From the NCBI RefSeq assembly GCF_025465945.1, contig NZ_JANLNW010000055.1, forward strand, positions 48,928-112,927: DNA of 64,000 bases. Direction: 5' to 3'. Shown here piece by piece: positions 1 through 8,858 of this stretch; position 1 is the stretch's first letter, and every line of letters starts with the position of its first letter. The notes beneath the pieces are model-generated. The model was not told where the DNA came from and searched no databases. It worked only from the letters and a program-made list of their open reading frames with translations. The stretch is from Pseudomonas sp. 6D_7.1_Bac1 (GTDB lineage Bacteria; Pseudomonadota; Gammaproteobacteria; Pseudomonadales; Pseudomonadaceae). The position numbers and the translations under genes were made by a program.

Positions 1-828
1 GTCAAGCCAGTAGGCATAAACCTCGATCAGTTGGTTTTGCCGCAGTTTGTGCAATATCTGGTCGATCTGAATCATGGCCTGGCGTCCCTGTGCTGTGTCG
101 GAGCAGGCGACATGGATCGACTGGTATTTGTTCACGCCGCGGATAGCGTAGAACTCGAGTTCTTCAGGCGATATGCCTTGCAGTGACGCCTGATAACGGA
201 TCTCCGGCCAGTAACCGAGCACCGCCGTTAAACGCCCCAGGCGCTGCATTTGCAGCAGGCTGCCAAGGGCATCGTTGCCATAGTGTGAAGACAGGGCATC
301 GCCGGGCGTGCGCTGTAGCAGACCGTCGACGAATTGGCCGTAACTGCGTTCGGCGACTACCCCCAGCTTTTTCTCCTTCAGGGCCAGTAATGCGGCCAGA
401 TCGACCTTGCCGTCGATGACGAACGGCATCAGGGCGGCCCGATCTTGATGGCGTATGACCACGCCATTACTGAGGACGCGGTAGGCCGGGATTGAGTAAA
501 TGAGCCGCTTGGCCCGTTCCTGATTCCAGAGCAGCGAGGGGTCGCAGGTGAAGCTCGGCTCCAGGAGCATTTGCATGCCCCGCGCACGGTTGACCCGCAC
601 GATATCGTGCTGGTACTCGGGCATGCCGGCGATTAACAGCGACAAAAGACGATCAGTCACGCCCTGACCTTTTTGGGGCCCTTCGAAAGTCATCAGGGGA
701 GGCAGATCACGCACTAACCAGAACAACGTTTCCTTGGCCTGGGTAACAGCCGGGAAAGCCAACAGGCACGCCAATACCCAGCCAAAACCCAGCGCGGGGA
801 GGTTCTTGCATTTAAACAGACGAATCAC
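1..828 (-). CDS. Periplasmic solute-binding-like protein (TIGR02285-type), C-terminus cut by window edge
   Basis: Read on the minus strand from a GTG at 828; 276 codons are visible and the frame runs off the left edge. The N-terminus is a typical Sec signal (VIRLFKCKN, a hydrophobic stretch, then AVTQA|KE). The body resembles extracellular solute-binding family 3 / TIGR02285 proteins: an early RDLPPLMTFEG segment, GQGVTDRLL, then alternating alpha/beta segments with CSDTAQG near the visible end. This family is found as periplasmic proteins with no proven ligand, often without a transporter alongside. It is followed upstream by a CoA-transferase on the same strand with a 16-bp gap, so the two may be co-transcribed. 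The start is a judgement: GTG precedes the basic n-region, and no ATG is available before the signal. Confidence 0.7.
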   Translation of the reverse strand, partial: MIRLFKCKNLPALGFGWVLACLLAFPAVTQAKETLFWLVRDLPPLMTFEGPQKGQGVTDRLLSLLIAGMPEYQHDIVRVNRARGMQMLLEPSFTCDPSLLWNQERAKRLIYSIPAYRVLSNGVVIRHQDRAALMPFVIDGKVDLAALLALKEKKLGVVAERSYGQFVDGLLQRTPGDALSSHYGNDALGSLLQMQRLGRLTAVLGYWPEIRYQASLQGISPEELEFYAIRGVNKYQSIHVACSDTAQGRQAMIQIDQILHKLRQNQLIEVYAYWLD

Positions 829-844
829 CGATAACCCTTTCAGA

Positions 845-2044
845 TTAAATCGCCCCGTCTTCACGCAGACGCGCGATCTGTGCCGCGTCATAGCCCAGTT
901 CGTTCAACACCTGCGCGTTATGTTCACCCAACTCTGCACCGACCCATTCGCAAGTGCCCGGCGTCTGCGAGAGTTTTGGCACGATGCCCGGCATCTTGAA
1001 GTCCTTGCCATCGGGCAGCTTGGCTTGCAGGAACATTTCCCGCGCGAGAAATTGCGGATCGCTGAACATGTCTTCGGCGCTGAAGATGCGGCTGGCAGGT
1101 ACCTCAGCCAGGTTCAACTGCTCGATCACGGCATCCAGCGACAACGAACTGACCCACCGATCAATGACCCCATACAGCTCATCGCGACGGCTATCGCGGC
1201 CATCGTTGCTGGCCAGAGCCGGATCGTTGGCCAGGTCGTCGCGGCCGATGGTCTGCATGAAGCGTTTGAAGATCGCATCGCCGTTGGCGCCGATCTGCAC
1301 GTGTTTACCGTCGGCGCTGGTGTGGATAGAGGAGGGCGTGATGCCGGGCATGATGTTGCCGGTGCGCTCGCGGATAAACCCGAACACATCGAATTCCGGG
1401 ACCATGCTTTCCATCATCGCGAAGATCGCCTCGTACAACGCCACATCGACCACCTGGCCCTGACCGCCGTTGACCTCGCGGTGACGCAGGGCCATCAGCG
1501 CGCCGATCACGCCCCAGAGTGCGGCAATCGAGTCACCGATGGAAATTCCGGTACGCACCGGCGGTCGATCCTCGAACCCGGTGATGTAACGCAAGCCACC
1601 CATGGATTCGCCGACCGCACCGAAGCCCGGTTGATCCTTCATCGGCCCGGTTTGCCCAAAGCCCGACAGACGGACCATCACCAGTTTCGGGTTTAGCGTG
1701 TGCAGCACGTCCCAGCCCAGGCCCAGTTTTTCCAGCACGCCGGGGCGGAAGTTTTCAATCAGGATGTCGGCTTCGCTGAGCAACTGCTTGAGGATTGCCA
1801 GGCCATCGGGGTGCTTGAGGTTCAGCGTCAGGGACTTCTTGTTGCGCGCCTGGACGAACCACCAAAGCGAGGTGCCCTCGTAGAGTTTGCGCCACTTGCG
1901 CAACGGGTCACCGCCATCCGGGGATTCAATCTTGATCACATCGGCGCCGAATTCGGCACAAATACGCGAGGCGAAGGGGCCGGCGATCAAGGTGCCGAGT
2001 TCGATGATTTTCAGGCCGGCAAGCGGTTTGGCGGTGAGCGGCAT
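845..2044 (-). CDS. CaiB/BaiF class III CoA-transferase
   Basis: The 399-aa product matches the size of family III CoA-transferases (formyl-CoA transferase, CaiB). These move CoA between carboxylic acids through an enzyme-bound aspartyl-CoA thioester. Visible hallmarks are the N-terminal LAGLKIIELG...AGPFASR segment, GADVIKIE, DILIENFRPG and LSGFGQTGP. The GISIGDS motif (about residues 166-172) carries the likely nucleophilic Asp. The substrate cannot be read from the sequence. The start at 2044 (ATG) is preferred over an in-frame TTG six bases upstream because AGGA lies six bases before the ATG. The downstream neighbour on the same strand is the solute-binding-like gene. yaeQ diverges on the other side. 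Confidence 0.9.
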   Translation of the reverse strand: MPLTAKPLAGLKIIELGTLIAGPFASRICAEFGADVIKIESPDGGDPLRKWRKLYEGTSLWWFVQARNKKSLTLNLKHPDGLAILKQLLSEADILIENFRPGVLEKLGLGWDVLHTLNPKLVMVRLSGFGQTGPMKDQPGFGAVGESMGGLRYITGFEDRPPVRTGISIGDSIAALWGVIGALMALRHREVNGGQGQVVDVALYEAIFAMMESMVPEFDVFGFIRERTGNIMPGITPSSIHTSADGKHVQIGANGDAIFKRFMQTIGRDDLANDPALASNDGRDSRRDELYGVIDRWVSSLSLDAVIEQLNLAEVPASRIFSAEDMFSDPQFLAREMFLQAKLPDGKDFKMPGIVPKLSQTPGTCEWVGAELGEHNAQVLNELGYDAAQIARLREDGAI

Positions 2045-2193
2045 GGGCAATCCTGTAGGACAAAGGCTGAGTCGATACAGCGTTTTAACATAGCCCGGCC
2101 TTCATCGCCCAAGCTTGATGGCGGTCATGATTCGTTGATTGACCCCGGCATCGGTTAGACTTGCCGCCTTTCCTCGTATCAAGAAGCCCGTTC

Positions 2194-2736
2194 ATGGCCC
2201 AGCCGTCCACGACCTACAAGTTTGAACTGAACCTCACCGACCTCGACCGCAGCGTGTACGAGAGCGTCAAGCAGACCATCGCCCGCCACCCTTCGGAAAC
2301 CGAAGAGCGCATGACCGTGCGGCTGCTGGCCTACGCCTTCTGGTACAACGAGCAGCTGTCTTTTGGTCGCGGTCTGTCGGACGTGGATGAGCCAGCGCTG
2401 TGGGAAAAAAGTCTGGATGACCGCGTTCTGCACTGGATCGAAGTCGGTCAGCCAGACGCCGATCGTCTGACCTGGTGCTCGCGCCGTACCGAACGCACCA
2501 GCCTGCTGGCTTACGGCAGCCTGCGTGTCTGGGAAGGTAAAGTGATTCCGGCGATCAAAAACCTGAAAAACGTGCACATCGCGGCCGTTCCTCAGGAAGT
2601 GCTGGAAACCCTGGCCAAGGACATGCCCCGCGTTATCAAGTGGGACGTGATGATCAGCGAAGGAACGATTTTCGTCACCGACGACCGTGGTCAGCATGAA
2701 GTCCAGTTGCAGTGGCTGAGCGGCGAGCGCGGCTGA
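2194..2736 (+). CDS. yaeQ: YaeQ family protein
   Basis: The 180-aa product is the usual length for YaeQ and starts MAQPSTTYKFELNLTDLDRS, the family's signature opening. Family members have a fold related to PD-(D/E)xK nucleases, but the cellular role is unsettled; the E. coli protein was once proposed to compensate for RfaH loss. Conserved patches visible are YESVKQTIARHPSETEERM, LAYAFWYNEQLSFG and the C-terminal EVQLQWL. A longer reading frame opens at 2161, but the ATG at 2194 fits the family start. recJ begins 66 bases downstream on the same strand, so a two-gene transcription unit is likely. Confidence 0.88.
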   Translation: MAQPSTTYKFELNLTDLDRSVYESVKQTIARHPSETEERMTVRLLAYAFWYNEQLSFGRGLSDVDEPALWEKSLDDRVLHWIEVGQPDADRLTWCSRRTERTSLLAYGSLRVWEGKVIPAIKNLKNVHIAAVPQEVLETLAKDMPRVIKWDVMISEGTIFVTDDRGQHEVQLQWLSGERG

Positions 2737-2802
2737 TTTTTCAGCGCTGGATCGCGTCACCCGGTTTTATCCTTCGTTTTCAAGAGAAGCACCTGTCATC
2801 TC

Positions 2803-4512
2803 ATGCGCATCGAACCTCGCCTGCTACCCGCTACCCTGCCGTTTCTCGGTGATTTACCACCGCTTCTGACTCGCCTGTATGCAGCGCGGGGCGTGCAATC
2901 CGAGGCGGAACTGGACAAGAGCCTGGCGCGCTTGATCCCGTTTCAGCAGCTCAAGGGCATCGAGGCGGCGGTGGATTTGCTGGTGGTGGCGCTGGAGCAA
3001 CGTCAGCGGATTCTGATCGTCGGCGACTTCGACGCCGATGGCGCGACGGCCAGTACCGTCGGCATGTTGGGACTGCGCCTGCTGGGGGCGGCTCACGTCG
3101 ACTATCTGGTACCCAATCGGTTCGAGTACGGTTATGGCTTGACCCCGGAAATCGTCGCGGTGGCGCTGGAGCGCCAGCCACAGTTGCTGATCACCGTGGA
3201 CAACGGCATTTCCAGCGTCGAAGGCGTGGCGGCGGCGAAAAAGGCCGGGCTCAAGGTCTTGGTTACCGATCACCACTTGCCCGGTGACGAACTGCCGTTG
3301 GCCGATGCCATCGTCAATCCGAACCAGCCAGGCTGCGAGTTTCCAAGCAAGGCGCTGGCCGGGGTCGGGGTGATTTTCTATGTGCTGATGGCGTTGCGTG
3401 CACGCTTGCGCAGCCTGGGCTGGTACGAGAGCAAGCCGCAGCCGAATATCGGCGAGTTGCTTGATCTGGTGGCGCTGGGCAGCGTCGCCGACGTGGTGCC
3501 ACTGGATGCCAACAACCGGATTCTGGTGCATCAGGGCCTGGAGCGGATTCGTGCAGGCCGGGCTCGGCCGGGCATCAAGGCGATCCTCGAAGTGGCCAAG
3601 CGCGATCACTCGCGCATCACCTCCACCGATCTGGGGTTCATCCTCGGCCCGCGCTTGAACGCGGCGGGGCGTCTGGACGACATGAGTCTGGGCATCGAAT
3701 GCCTGCTCACTGAAGACGTGGGCGCCGCCCGTGAAATGGCCGCGCAGCTCGACGGCATGAACCAGGACCGCAAATCCATCGAACAGGGCATGCAGCGCGA
3801 AGCATTGGCCCAGCTCAAGGACTTGCCGCTGGAGTCGATGCCGTTCGGTTTGTGCCTGTTCGATCCCGAGTGGCACCAGGGCGTCATCGGCATCCTCGCG
3901 TCGCGTATGAAAGAGCGCTATTTCCGTCCGACCATTGCCTTTGCCGACGCCGGCGACGGCATGCTCAAGGGCTCGGGACGTTCAGTGCAGGGCTTTCATA
4001 TTCGTGACGCCTTGAGTGTGGTGGCGGCGCAGCATCCGACACTGATCAGCAAGTACGGCGGCCACGCGATGGCGGCGGGTCTGACGCTGCCGGAAGCGAA
4101 CTTTCCGTTGTTCGCCGAGGCTTTCGACGCGGAAGTTCGCCGGCAAATGCGTGAAGAAGACCTGACCGGGCGGTTGCTGTCGGACGGCACCCTGGCGGTC
4201 GAAGAGTTTCACCTTGAACTGGCCCGCGCCTTGCGCCATGCCGGTCCATGGGGCCAACACTTTCCCGAGCCGCTGTTTCACGGGATGTTCCAGTTGGTCG
4301 AGCAGCGAGTGGTCGGCGAGCGCCATCTCAAGGTGGTGCTGAAAAGCGAATGTGGTTCCGTGAAACTCGACGGCATTGCCTTTGGCATCGACCGCGATGT
4401 CTGGCCGAACCCGACCATCCGCTGGGTTGAGCTGGCCTACAAGCTCGACGTCAACGAGTACCGTGGGCAGGAAGCCGTTCAATTGATGATTGCTCACATC
4501 GAACCGCGTTAA
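2803..4512 (+). CDS. recJ: Single-stranded-DNA-specific 5'-3' exonuclease RecJ
   Basis: The 569-aa protein has the ordered DHH-phosphoesterase motifs of RecJ: GDFDADGATAS (near 75), TVDNGISS (near 130), VTDHHLPG (near 154), LVALGSVADVVPL (near 222) and GPRLNAAGRLDD (near 285). The DHHA1 region with GSGRS and GGHAMAAG follows (near 390-425), and the C-terminal OB-like domain closes the protein. RecJ degrades 5'-ended ssDNA in RecFOR recombination, mismatch repair and base-excision repair, using Mn/Mg ions bound by the DHH aspartates and histidines. Length and motifs are complete, with no sign of damage. A REP doublet lies immediately after the stop. Confidence 0.97.
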   Translation: MRIEPRLLPATLPFLGDLPPLLTRLYAARGVQSEAELDKSLARLIPFQQLKGIEAAVDLLVVALEQRQRILIVGDFDADGATASTVGMLGLRLLGAAHVDYLVPNRFEYGYGLTPEIVAVALERQPQLLITVDNGISSVEGVAAAKKAGLKVLVTDHHLPGDELPLADAIVNPNQPGCEFPSKALAGVGVIFYVLMALRARLRSLGWYESKPQPNIGELLDLVALGSVADVVPLDANNRILVHQGLERIRAGRARPGIKAILEVAKRDHSRITSTDLGFILGPRLNAAGRLDDMSLGIECLLTEDVGAAREMAAQLDGMNQDRKSIEQGMQREALAQLKDLPLESMPFGLCLFDPEWHQGVIGILASRMKERYFRPTIAFADAGDGMLKGSGRSVQGFHIRDALSVVAAQHPTLISKYGGHAMAAGLTLPEANFPLFAEAFDAEVRRQMREEDLTGRLLSDGTLAVEEFHLELARALRHAGPWGQHFPEPLFHGMFQLVEQRVVGERHLKVVLKSECGSVKLDGIAFGIDRDVWPNPTIRWVELAYKLDVNEYRGQEAVQLMIAHIEPR

Positions 4513-4516
4513 GCCC

Positions 4517-4580
4517 TTCGCGAGCAGGCTCGCTCCCACAAGGTCCGTGCAAACCCTGTGGGAGCGAGCCTGCTCGCGAA
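4517..4580. repeat. REP doublet (REPIN), family 1
   Basis: Two copies of the REP unit TGTGGGAGCGAGCCTGCTCG lie in inverted orientation (arms 4517-4540 and 4557-4580) with a short spacer between recJ and the oxidoreductase gene. The same unit recurs at least nine more times in this window. In Pseudomonas such doublets are non-autonomous elements mobilised by RAYT transposases. No RAYT gene is in the window. Confidence 0.9.
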
Positions 4581-4779
4581 AGCGATTTCCCTCACGCTGA
4601 ATCTCTATGAACCCTCCCTCATCTGCCGATGTCGACTAGGCTCTAATCACTGCTTGATTGGCCTTGTGACGTTTTGTCGAGTTTTTTACCCGTGGGGGCG
4701 GGTGCCGCATCCTTTCCTGTCACTCGTCGACTTTTCAAACAGAACCCTGGAGCCTGCCCACTGATTTGAGAGGTGCCCC

Positions 4780-5886
4780 ATGAGTCTGCTGCTTGAACCC
4801 TACACCCTTCGTCAATTGACCCTGCTCAACCGCATCGCGGTGTCGCCGATGTGCCAATACTCCAGCGTCGATGGGCTGGCCAATGACTGGCATTTGGTAC
4901 ACCTCGGCAGCCGTGCCGTGGGCGGGGCCGGACTGATTTTTACCGAAGCCACGGCCGTCACCGCTGACGGACGGATCACCGCCCAGGACCTTGGCTTGTG
5001 GAACGACGAACAGATCGAGCCACTGCAACGCATCACCCGCTTTATCACCGCCCAAGGCGCGGTCGCCGGTATTCAACTGGCCCATGCCGGGCGCAAGGCC
5101 AGCACTCACCGACCATGGCTGGGCAAGCACGGCAGTATCAAACTGGCGGATGGCGGCTGGACCCCGGTTGGCCCTTCGCCGATTGCCTTCGACCCCGAAC
5201 ACACACCACCCACACAACTGACCGAAGCGCAGATCGCCGGGGTGATCCAGGCGTTTGTCGACTCGGCCAAGCGTGCGCTGACCGCAGGCTTCAAAGTGGT
5301 CGAAGTGCATGCCGCTCACGGTTATCTGCTGCATCAGTTTCTGTCACCGTTGAGCAATCAGCGGCGTGATCAATACGGCGGCTCTTTCGAAAATCGCATT
5401 CGTCTGGTGCTGCAAGTGACCGAAGCGATACGCGCAGTCTGGCCTGAAGAGTTACCCTTGTTCGTTCGCGTATCGGCCACAGACTGGGTCGAAGATGGCT
5501 GGAACCCGGATGAAACCGTGGAGCTGGCGCGGCGTTTGAAAGCATTGGGGGTCGATCTGATCGACGTGTCATCCGGTGGCACAGCGGCGAATGCGGAGAT
5601 TCCTACCGGGCCGGGGTATCAGACGCGGTTTGCCGAGCGCGTGCGCAAGGAGTCGGGGATTGCCACCGGTACCGTCGGATTGATCACTGAACCGGCACAG
5701 GCCGAACACATTCTGCGCACCTGCCAGGCCGACATCATCCTGCTGGCTCGCGAACTGTTACGCGACCCGTACTGGCCGTTGCATGCCGATGATGACCTGG
5801 GCGGACGCAAGGCCACCTGGCCGGCGCAATATCAACGGGCAACGAGCCGCGATCAGCCGATCCATGAGTCGGATTTGCGTGATTGA
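4780..5886 (+). CDS. NADH:flavin oxidoreductase, old yellow enzyme family (YqjM/XenA-like)
   Basis: The 368-aa TIM-barrel flavoenzyme belongs to the OYE 'thermophilic-like' class. Visible features are SLLLEPYTLRQLTLLNRIAVSPMCQYS (Cys near residue 25, as in YqjM/XenA), QLAHAGRKAS (His-Ala-Gly-Arg, flavin and substrate contacts), HAAHGYLLHQFLSP (active-site Tyr and His pair), NQRRDQYGGSFENR and the C-terminal LLARELLRDPYWP. These enzymes reduce activated C=C bonds and nitro compounds using FMN and NAD(P)H. The physiological substrate is usually unknown. Start at 4780 has GAGAGG upstream at good spacing. It is a single-gene unit closed by a strong terminator. Confidence 0.92.
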   Translation: MSLLLEPYTLRQLTLLNRIAVSPMCQYSSVDGLANDWHLVHLGSRAVGGAGLIFTEATAVTADGRITAQDLGLWNDEQIEPLQRITRFITAQGAVAGIQLAHAGRKASTHRPWLGKHGSIKLADGGWTPVGPSPIAFDPEHTPPTQLTEAQIAGVIQAFVDSAKRALTAGFKVVEVHAAHGYLLHQFLSPLSNQRRDQYGGSFENRIRLVLQVTEAIRAVWPEELPLFVRVSATDWVEDGWNPDETVELARRLKALGVDLIDVSSGGTAANAEIPTGPGYQTRFAERVRKESGIATGTVGLITEPAQAEHILRTCQADIILLARELLRDPYWPLHADDDLGGRKATWPAQYQRATSRDQPIHESDLRD

Positions 5887-5910
5887 TCCGCCTCTACCGA
5901 GCAAGCCAAG

Positions 5911-5951
5911 AAAAACGCCGCTTTCCCATTCAGGGACAAGCGGCGTTTTTT
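5911..5951 (+). terminator. Rho-independent terminator after the OYE gene
   Basis: A 13-bp perfect stem (AAAAACGCCGCTT paired with AAGCGGCGTTTTT) encloses a 13-nt loop and is followed by further T residues. It works best for the plus-strand gene ending at 5886. Confidence 0.9.
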
Positions 5952-5989
5952 CTTGAGTGAGCAGCACCACACGAGCGGTGGGCTTTGTG

Positions 5990-6021
5990 GTCGCACGAGA
6001 GCTCGGAAAGGCTCGTGCGAC
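5990..6021. repeat. Short perfect inverted repeat
   Basis: GTCGCACGAG (5990-5999) pairs with CTCGTGCGAC (6012-6021). It lies just beyond the 3' end of the minus-strand gene 6037-6588 and could be that gene's transcript end, but there is no clear U-run. Confidence 0.5.
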
Positions 6022-6036
6022 GACAAAGGGGCGGGT

Positions 6037-6588
6037 TTACTGATCCACTTTGGTGGTCGAAGTGGCAGCCTTACTCAAGCCCTTTGAATCGTGATCTCCT
6101 GGCTTGGTGGCCGAGATCGCAGTGGCCTTGGCAAGTCCGTGGGTGGTTTTGGAATGTGCAACCCCGGACGTAGCCACGCCAAGGCCTTTACTGTCATTAC
6201 GAGTGCGGCCAGTGTGATGGCCTTTGACGCCGTGGTCCCTGACCGCTCGGCCGGCATGATCGCTTTCCTGACCTTCCTTAAGACCACTTAGGCCATGGTC
6301 CCTGACCGCTCGGCCATCATGATCGGCTTCTTTACCTTCAGCACGGCCTTTGCTGCCAGCATCAGCAGAATGACCTTCTCCTCGGCCGCCACTGCCACCA
6401 GCGTCGCCGCCGTGACCTGCGCCGTTGCCGCCACCGCTACCACCGCCACCGCTACCACCGCTACCGTTACCGCCACCGTGGCTACCACCATCTTTCGCAT
6501 AAGCGAAGCTCACGGGGAGTAAAGGCGCAGCAGCCAGCATCATGACGCACGACATAACAGCGACTAGATTCGTTTTCTTTAAAAGCAT
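6037..6588 (-). CDS. Secreted Gly/His-rich low-complexity protein, function unknown
   Basis: The 183-aa protein has an N-terminal signal peptide (MLLKKTN, hydrophobic core, SFAYA|KD). A strongly Gly/Ser-rich stretch follows (about residues 34-70), then a charged part with two copies of an E-x-DH-x-GRAVRDHG repeat. The tail is Ser/Thr/Lys rich. The ATG at 6588 is preferred over one four codons upstream because GGAAG lies five bases before it. No family is recognised. It is exported and probably unstructured, and could be a cell-surface or stress protein. It diverges from a CigR-like gene across about 107 bp, which suggests shared regulation. Confidence 0.65.
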   Translation of the reverse strand: MLLKKTNLVAVMSCVMMLAAAPLLPVSFAYAKDGGSHGGGNGSGGSGGGGSGGGNGAGHGGDAGGSGGRGEGHSADAGSKGRAEGKEADHDGRAVRDHGLSGLKEGQESDHAGRAVRDHGVKGHHTGRTRNDSKGLGVATSGVAHSKTTHGLAKATAISATKPGDHDSKGLSKAATSTTKVDQ

Positions 6589-6694
6589 GATTGCTTCCAT
6601 CGATCAGGGTAGGTTCGTATCAACTAGGACGCCTATCACTGTCTATAGTTCTCAGGCTCCCGACAGAAGGCACTACGGCAAGAGGATCACGGAT

Positions 6695-7126
6695 ATGACG
6701 ACTCGTTCAGTTGTAGCTTTTTTGACAAGCATCGCGCTTTTATGTGGCTCTACGGCTCTGTACGCAGATCCTGGCAATGGCAAGGGCAACCCGCACGGTA
6801 ACGGGAGCAAAGGCAACAAATCCCAGAACTATCAACAGGAGGATGGATACGGTGGCCCGCAGATCGACGTGGGTGGTGTTCGCGTCATCATCGGCAACAG
6901 TCGTGATTATTGGTCGCCTGGTCCAGCGCTACCGCCAGGCATTCAAAAGAAGATTGCCCAAGGAAAACCTCTGCCACCGGGAATCGCCAAGAAACTGGAC
7001 GGCAGGATGCGGGACAGGCTACCTCGTTATGAGGGCTATGAATGGCAGCAAGCCGGTACAGACCTGATCCTGGTGACCATCGCAACCGGACTTATATACC
7101 AGGTCCTGCATAACGTGGCGGACTGA
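6695..7126 (+). CDS. CigR/RcnB-like secreted small protein
   Basis: The 143-aa protein starts at ATG 6695 with AAGAGGA upstream; the reading frame is open further upstream but lacks a signal peptide there. A signal peptide (MTTRSVVAF...ALYA|DP) is followed by a Gly/Asn/Lys-rich segment. The tandem Pro-Pro-Gly-Ile motifs follow (ALPPGIQKKIAQGKPLPPGIAKKLDG), which mark the CigR 'anti-virulence regulator' and RcnB-like families. The C-terminus LILVTIATGLIYQVLHNV is hydrophobic, as in CigR, and may anchor it in the inner membrane. The family role in Pseudomonas is not established; in Salmonella CigR dampens virulence by binding a kinase-like partner. Confidence 0.75.
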   Translation: MTTRSVVAFLTSIALLCGSTALYADPGNGKGNPHGNGSKGNKSQNYQQEDGYGGPQIDVGGVRVIIGNSRDYWSPGPALPPGIQKKIAQGKPLPPGIAKKLDGRMRDRLPRYEGYEWQQAGTDLILVTIATGLIYQVLHNVAD

Positions 7127-7154
7127 GTTTCCGGCTGCGAGACGATAGAACGAA

Positions 7155-7183
7155 AAAGCCCGGCAACTGGCCAGGCTTTGTTT
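7155..7183. terminator. Terminator hairpin between converging genes
   Basis: AAAGCC-C-GGC pairs with GCC-A-GGCTTT with one mismatch and an AACTG loop, followed by GTTTGT. It serves the CigR-like gene on the plus strand and may also work for opgD on the minus strand. Confidence 0.65.
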
Positions 7184-7223
7184 GTCTTACGCAATCTCGG
7201 TGGCTGAGCCGCCGTCACTTATC

Positions 7224-8858
7224 TTAAGCGGTTGCCCAATCCGGGTACTTACGCTTGTCTGGTGCTGGCGGGAAGTACTGATACAACCAGGTCTCGCTCA
7301 ACGTCCGGTCATGGGTGCGGATGAACAACCGCAGTTCGACCGGGGCCACGCTGTCATCGGTCGGGAACCAGTCAAAGGTAATTCGATAGCCTTTGATGTC
7401 ATCCAGCACCAGCACGTTGAAATCCTTGACCTGACCGTTCGACGCCGTGACCACCGGTTCGATGCTGGTGCCTTCAGGTAAGCGATCCAGTCCACCACCG
7501 GTAAAGTCGACCGCAAAGCGCCGCGCCCAGACCTTCGGATAGTGCTCACCCGGTGCCCAACCCTCGGTGAAACCGCCCATACCCGAACGCGTGGCATTGA
7601 CCCGCGCCAGCGGGGTGCCAACGGGCGGCAGGGCGCTCCAGTAGAGCTTGTAGCCGTAGTTCAGCGAGTCGCCGGCGGCCACCGGTTTCTTCGGGGTCCA
7701 GAAGGCTACGATGTTGTCCAGGGTTTCGCCGGTGGTGGGGATTTCCAGCAGGTCGACGGAGCCTTCGCCCCACGCGGTGGTCGGCTCGACCCACAGGCTC
7801 GGGCGCTTGCTGTACCAATCAACGGTGTCCTGATAACTGTCGAACTCATGGTCGGTTTGCACCAGGCCAAAACCTTTCGGGTCCTTGTCGGCGAAGGCGT
7901 TGAATTGCAAGGTCGCCGGGTTGTTAAGCGGTCGGCAGATCCACTCCCCGTTGCCACGCCACATGGCGAGGCGATCCGAGTCGTGGATCTGCGGGTGAAG
8001 GGTGTCGCACATGCGCCGTTCGTGGGTGCCGCAGCTGAACATGCTGGTCATCGGCGCGATGCCGAGTTGCTCGATGGCCGTGCGCGCGTTGACATGGGCG
8101 TCGATGGCCATCACCACCTGACTGGCCTGGCAGTCGATGTCAAAGCGGTAGGCGCCGGTGGCGCTCGGCGAGTCGAGCAGGGCATAGACCACGAAGCGGG
8201 TGCTGTCCTTGTCCGGGGTTTCGAACCAGAACTTGGTGAAGTCCGGAAACTCTTCGCGCTTCCTGGCGTAGGTGTCGATCGCCAGGCCACGGGCCGACAA
8301 GCCGTACTGGCCGGTGTTATCTACAGCACGAAAGTAGCTGGCGCCGAGGAACGACACCACATCGTGCTTATCCAGCTCCGGGGCCTTGAACAGCTTGAAC
8401 CCGGCAAAGCCCAGGTCGCCCTTGAGCTGCGCGGTGTCGACGCTGGAATTCTGGTAATTGAACAATGACGGGTGGAAGTGCACTTCCCGCGCCTGACGGG
8501 TCTTGGGGTCGACGCTGTACATGCGCACCGGTTGTTTGAACCCCATGCCGACGTGGAAGAACTGCACGTCGAGTTGCCCGTTCAGGTCGTTCCACAGCGA
8601 GTGGCTGGCGTCGTACTGAATCGCGTTGAACTGCTGCGGCGTCATGTTCGAAAGCGTCGGTGGCAACACCTGCTTGGTGTCGACATAGCCACGGCTGGCC
8701 AATTGCTTGGCTTGCGCTTGCAATGCTTCGAAGTCGAAGGCCTCGGCCTCGCCATCGGCAGTCCCGGCCCAGGCCCGCGCGGCCAACAATCCAGTGGCCG
8801 AAAGGCCGGTGTAGGCCGCGATGGCCATGGAGGCTTTCAGCAAATTCCTGCGGTGCAT
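7224..8858 (-). CDS. opgD: Glucan biosynthesis protein D (periplasmic, Tat-exported)
   Basis: The 544-aa protein belongs to the MdoG/OpgG-OpgD family, which acts on the periplasmic glucose backbone of osmoregulated periplasmic glucans. The start at 8858 gives [18 protein letters not shown], a twin-arginine (RR-N-L) Tat signal ending ARAWA|G, the feature that separates OpgD from Sec-exported OpgG. Family segments visible include [20 protein letters not shown]...[34 protein letters not shown] and the C-terminal [10 protein letters not shown]. OpgD in E. coli controls the mix of OPG chain lengths. No opgGH lies beside it. The longer frame upstream of 8858 lacks a signal peptide. Confidence 0.93.
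   Translation of the reverse strand: MHRRNLLKASMAIAAYTGLSATGLLAARAWAGTADGEAEAFDFEALQAQAKQLASRGYVDTKQVLPPTLSNMTPQQFNAIQYDASHSLWNDLNGQLDVQFFHVGMGFKQPVRMYSVDPKTRQAREVHFHPSLFNYQNSSVDTAQLKGDLGFAGFKLFKAPELDKHDVVSFLGASYFRAVDNTGQYGLSARGLAIDTYARKREEFPDFTKFWFETPDKDSTRFVVYALLDSPSATGAYRFDIDCQASQVVMAIDAHVNARTAIEQLGIAPMTSMFSCGTHERRMCDTLHPQIHDSDRLAMWRGNGEWICRPLNNPATLQFNAFADKDPKGFGLVQTDHEFDSYQDTVDWYSKRPSLWVEPTTAWGEGSVDLLEIPTTGETLDNIVAFWTPKKPVAAGDSLNYGYKLYWSALPPVGTPLARVNATRSGMGGFTEGWAPGEHYPKVWARRFAVDFTGGGLDRLPEGTSIEPVVTASNGQVKDFNVLVLDDIKGYRITFDWFPTDDSVAPVELRLFIRTHDRTLSETWLYQYFPPAPDKRKYPDWATA

Noticed and set aside
734..1696. Long plus-strand open frame opposite the CoA-transferase
   Set aside because: It is a shadow in high-GC DNA; the minus strand carries all family III CoA-transferase motifs.
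4558..4764. 68-codon frame between recJ and the oxidoreductase
   Set aside because: Its first codons are a REP arm (GASLLAK is the translation of the repeat seen after other genes) and there is no RBS.
5990..6021. 10-bp inverted repeat considered as an operator
   Set aside because: It lies at the 3' side of the minus-strand gene, downstream of a terminator, away from any promoter; kept only as a repeat.
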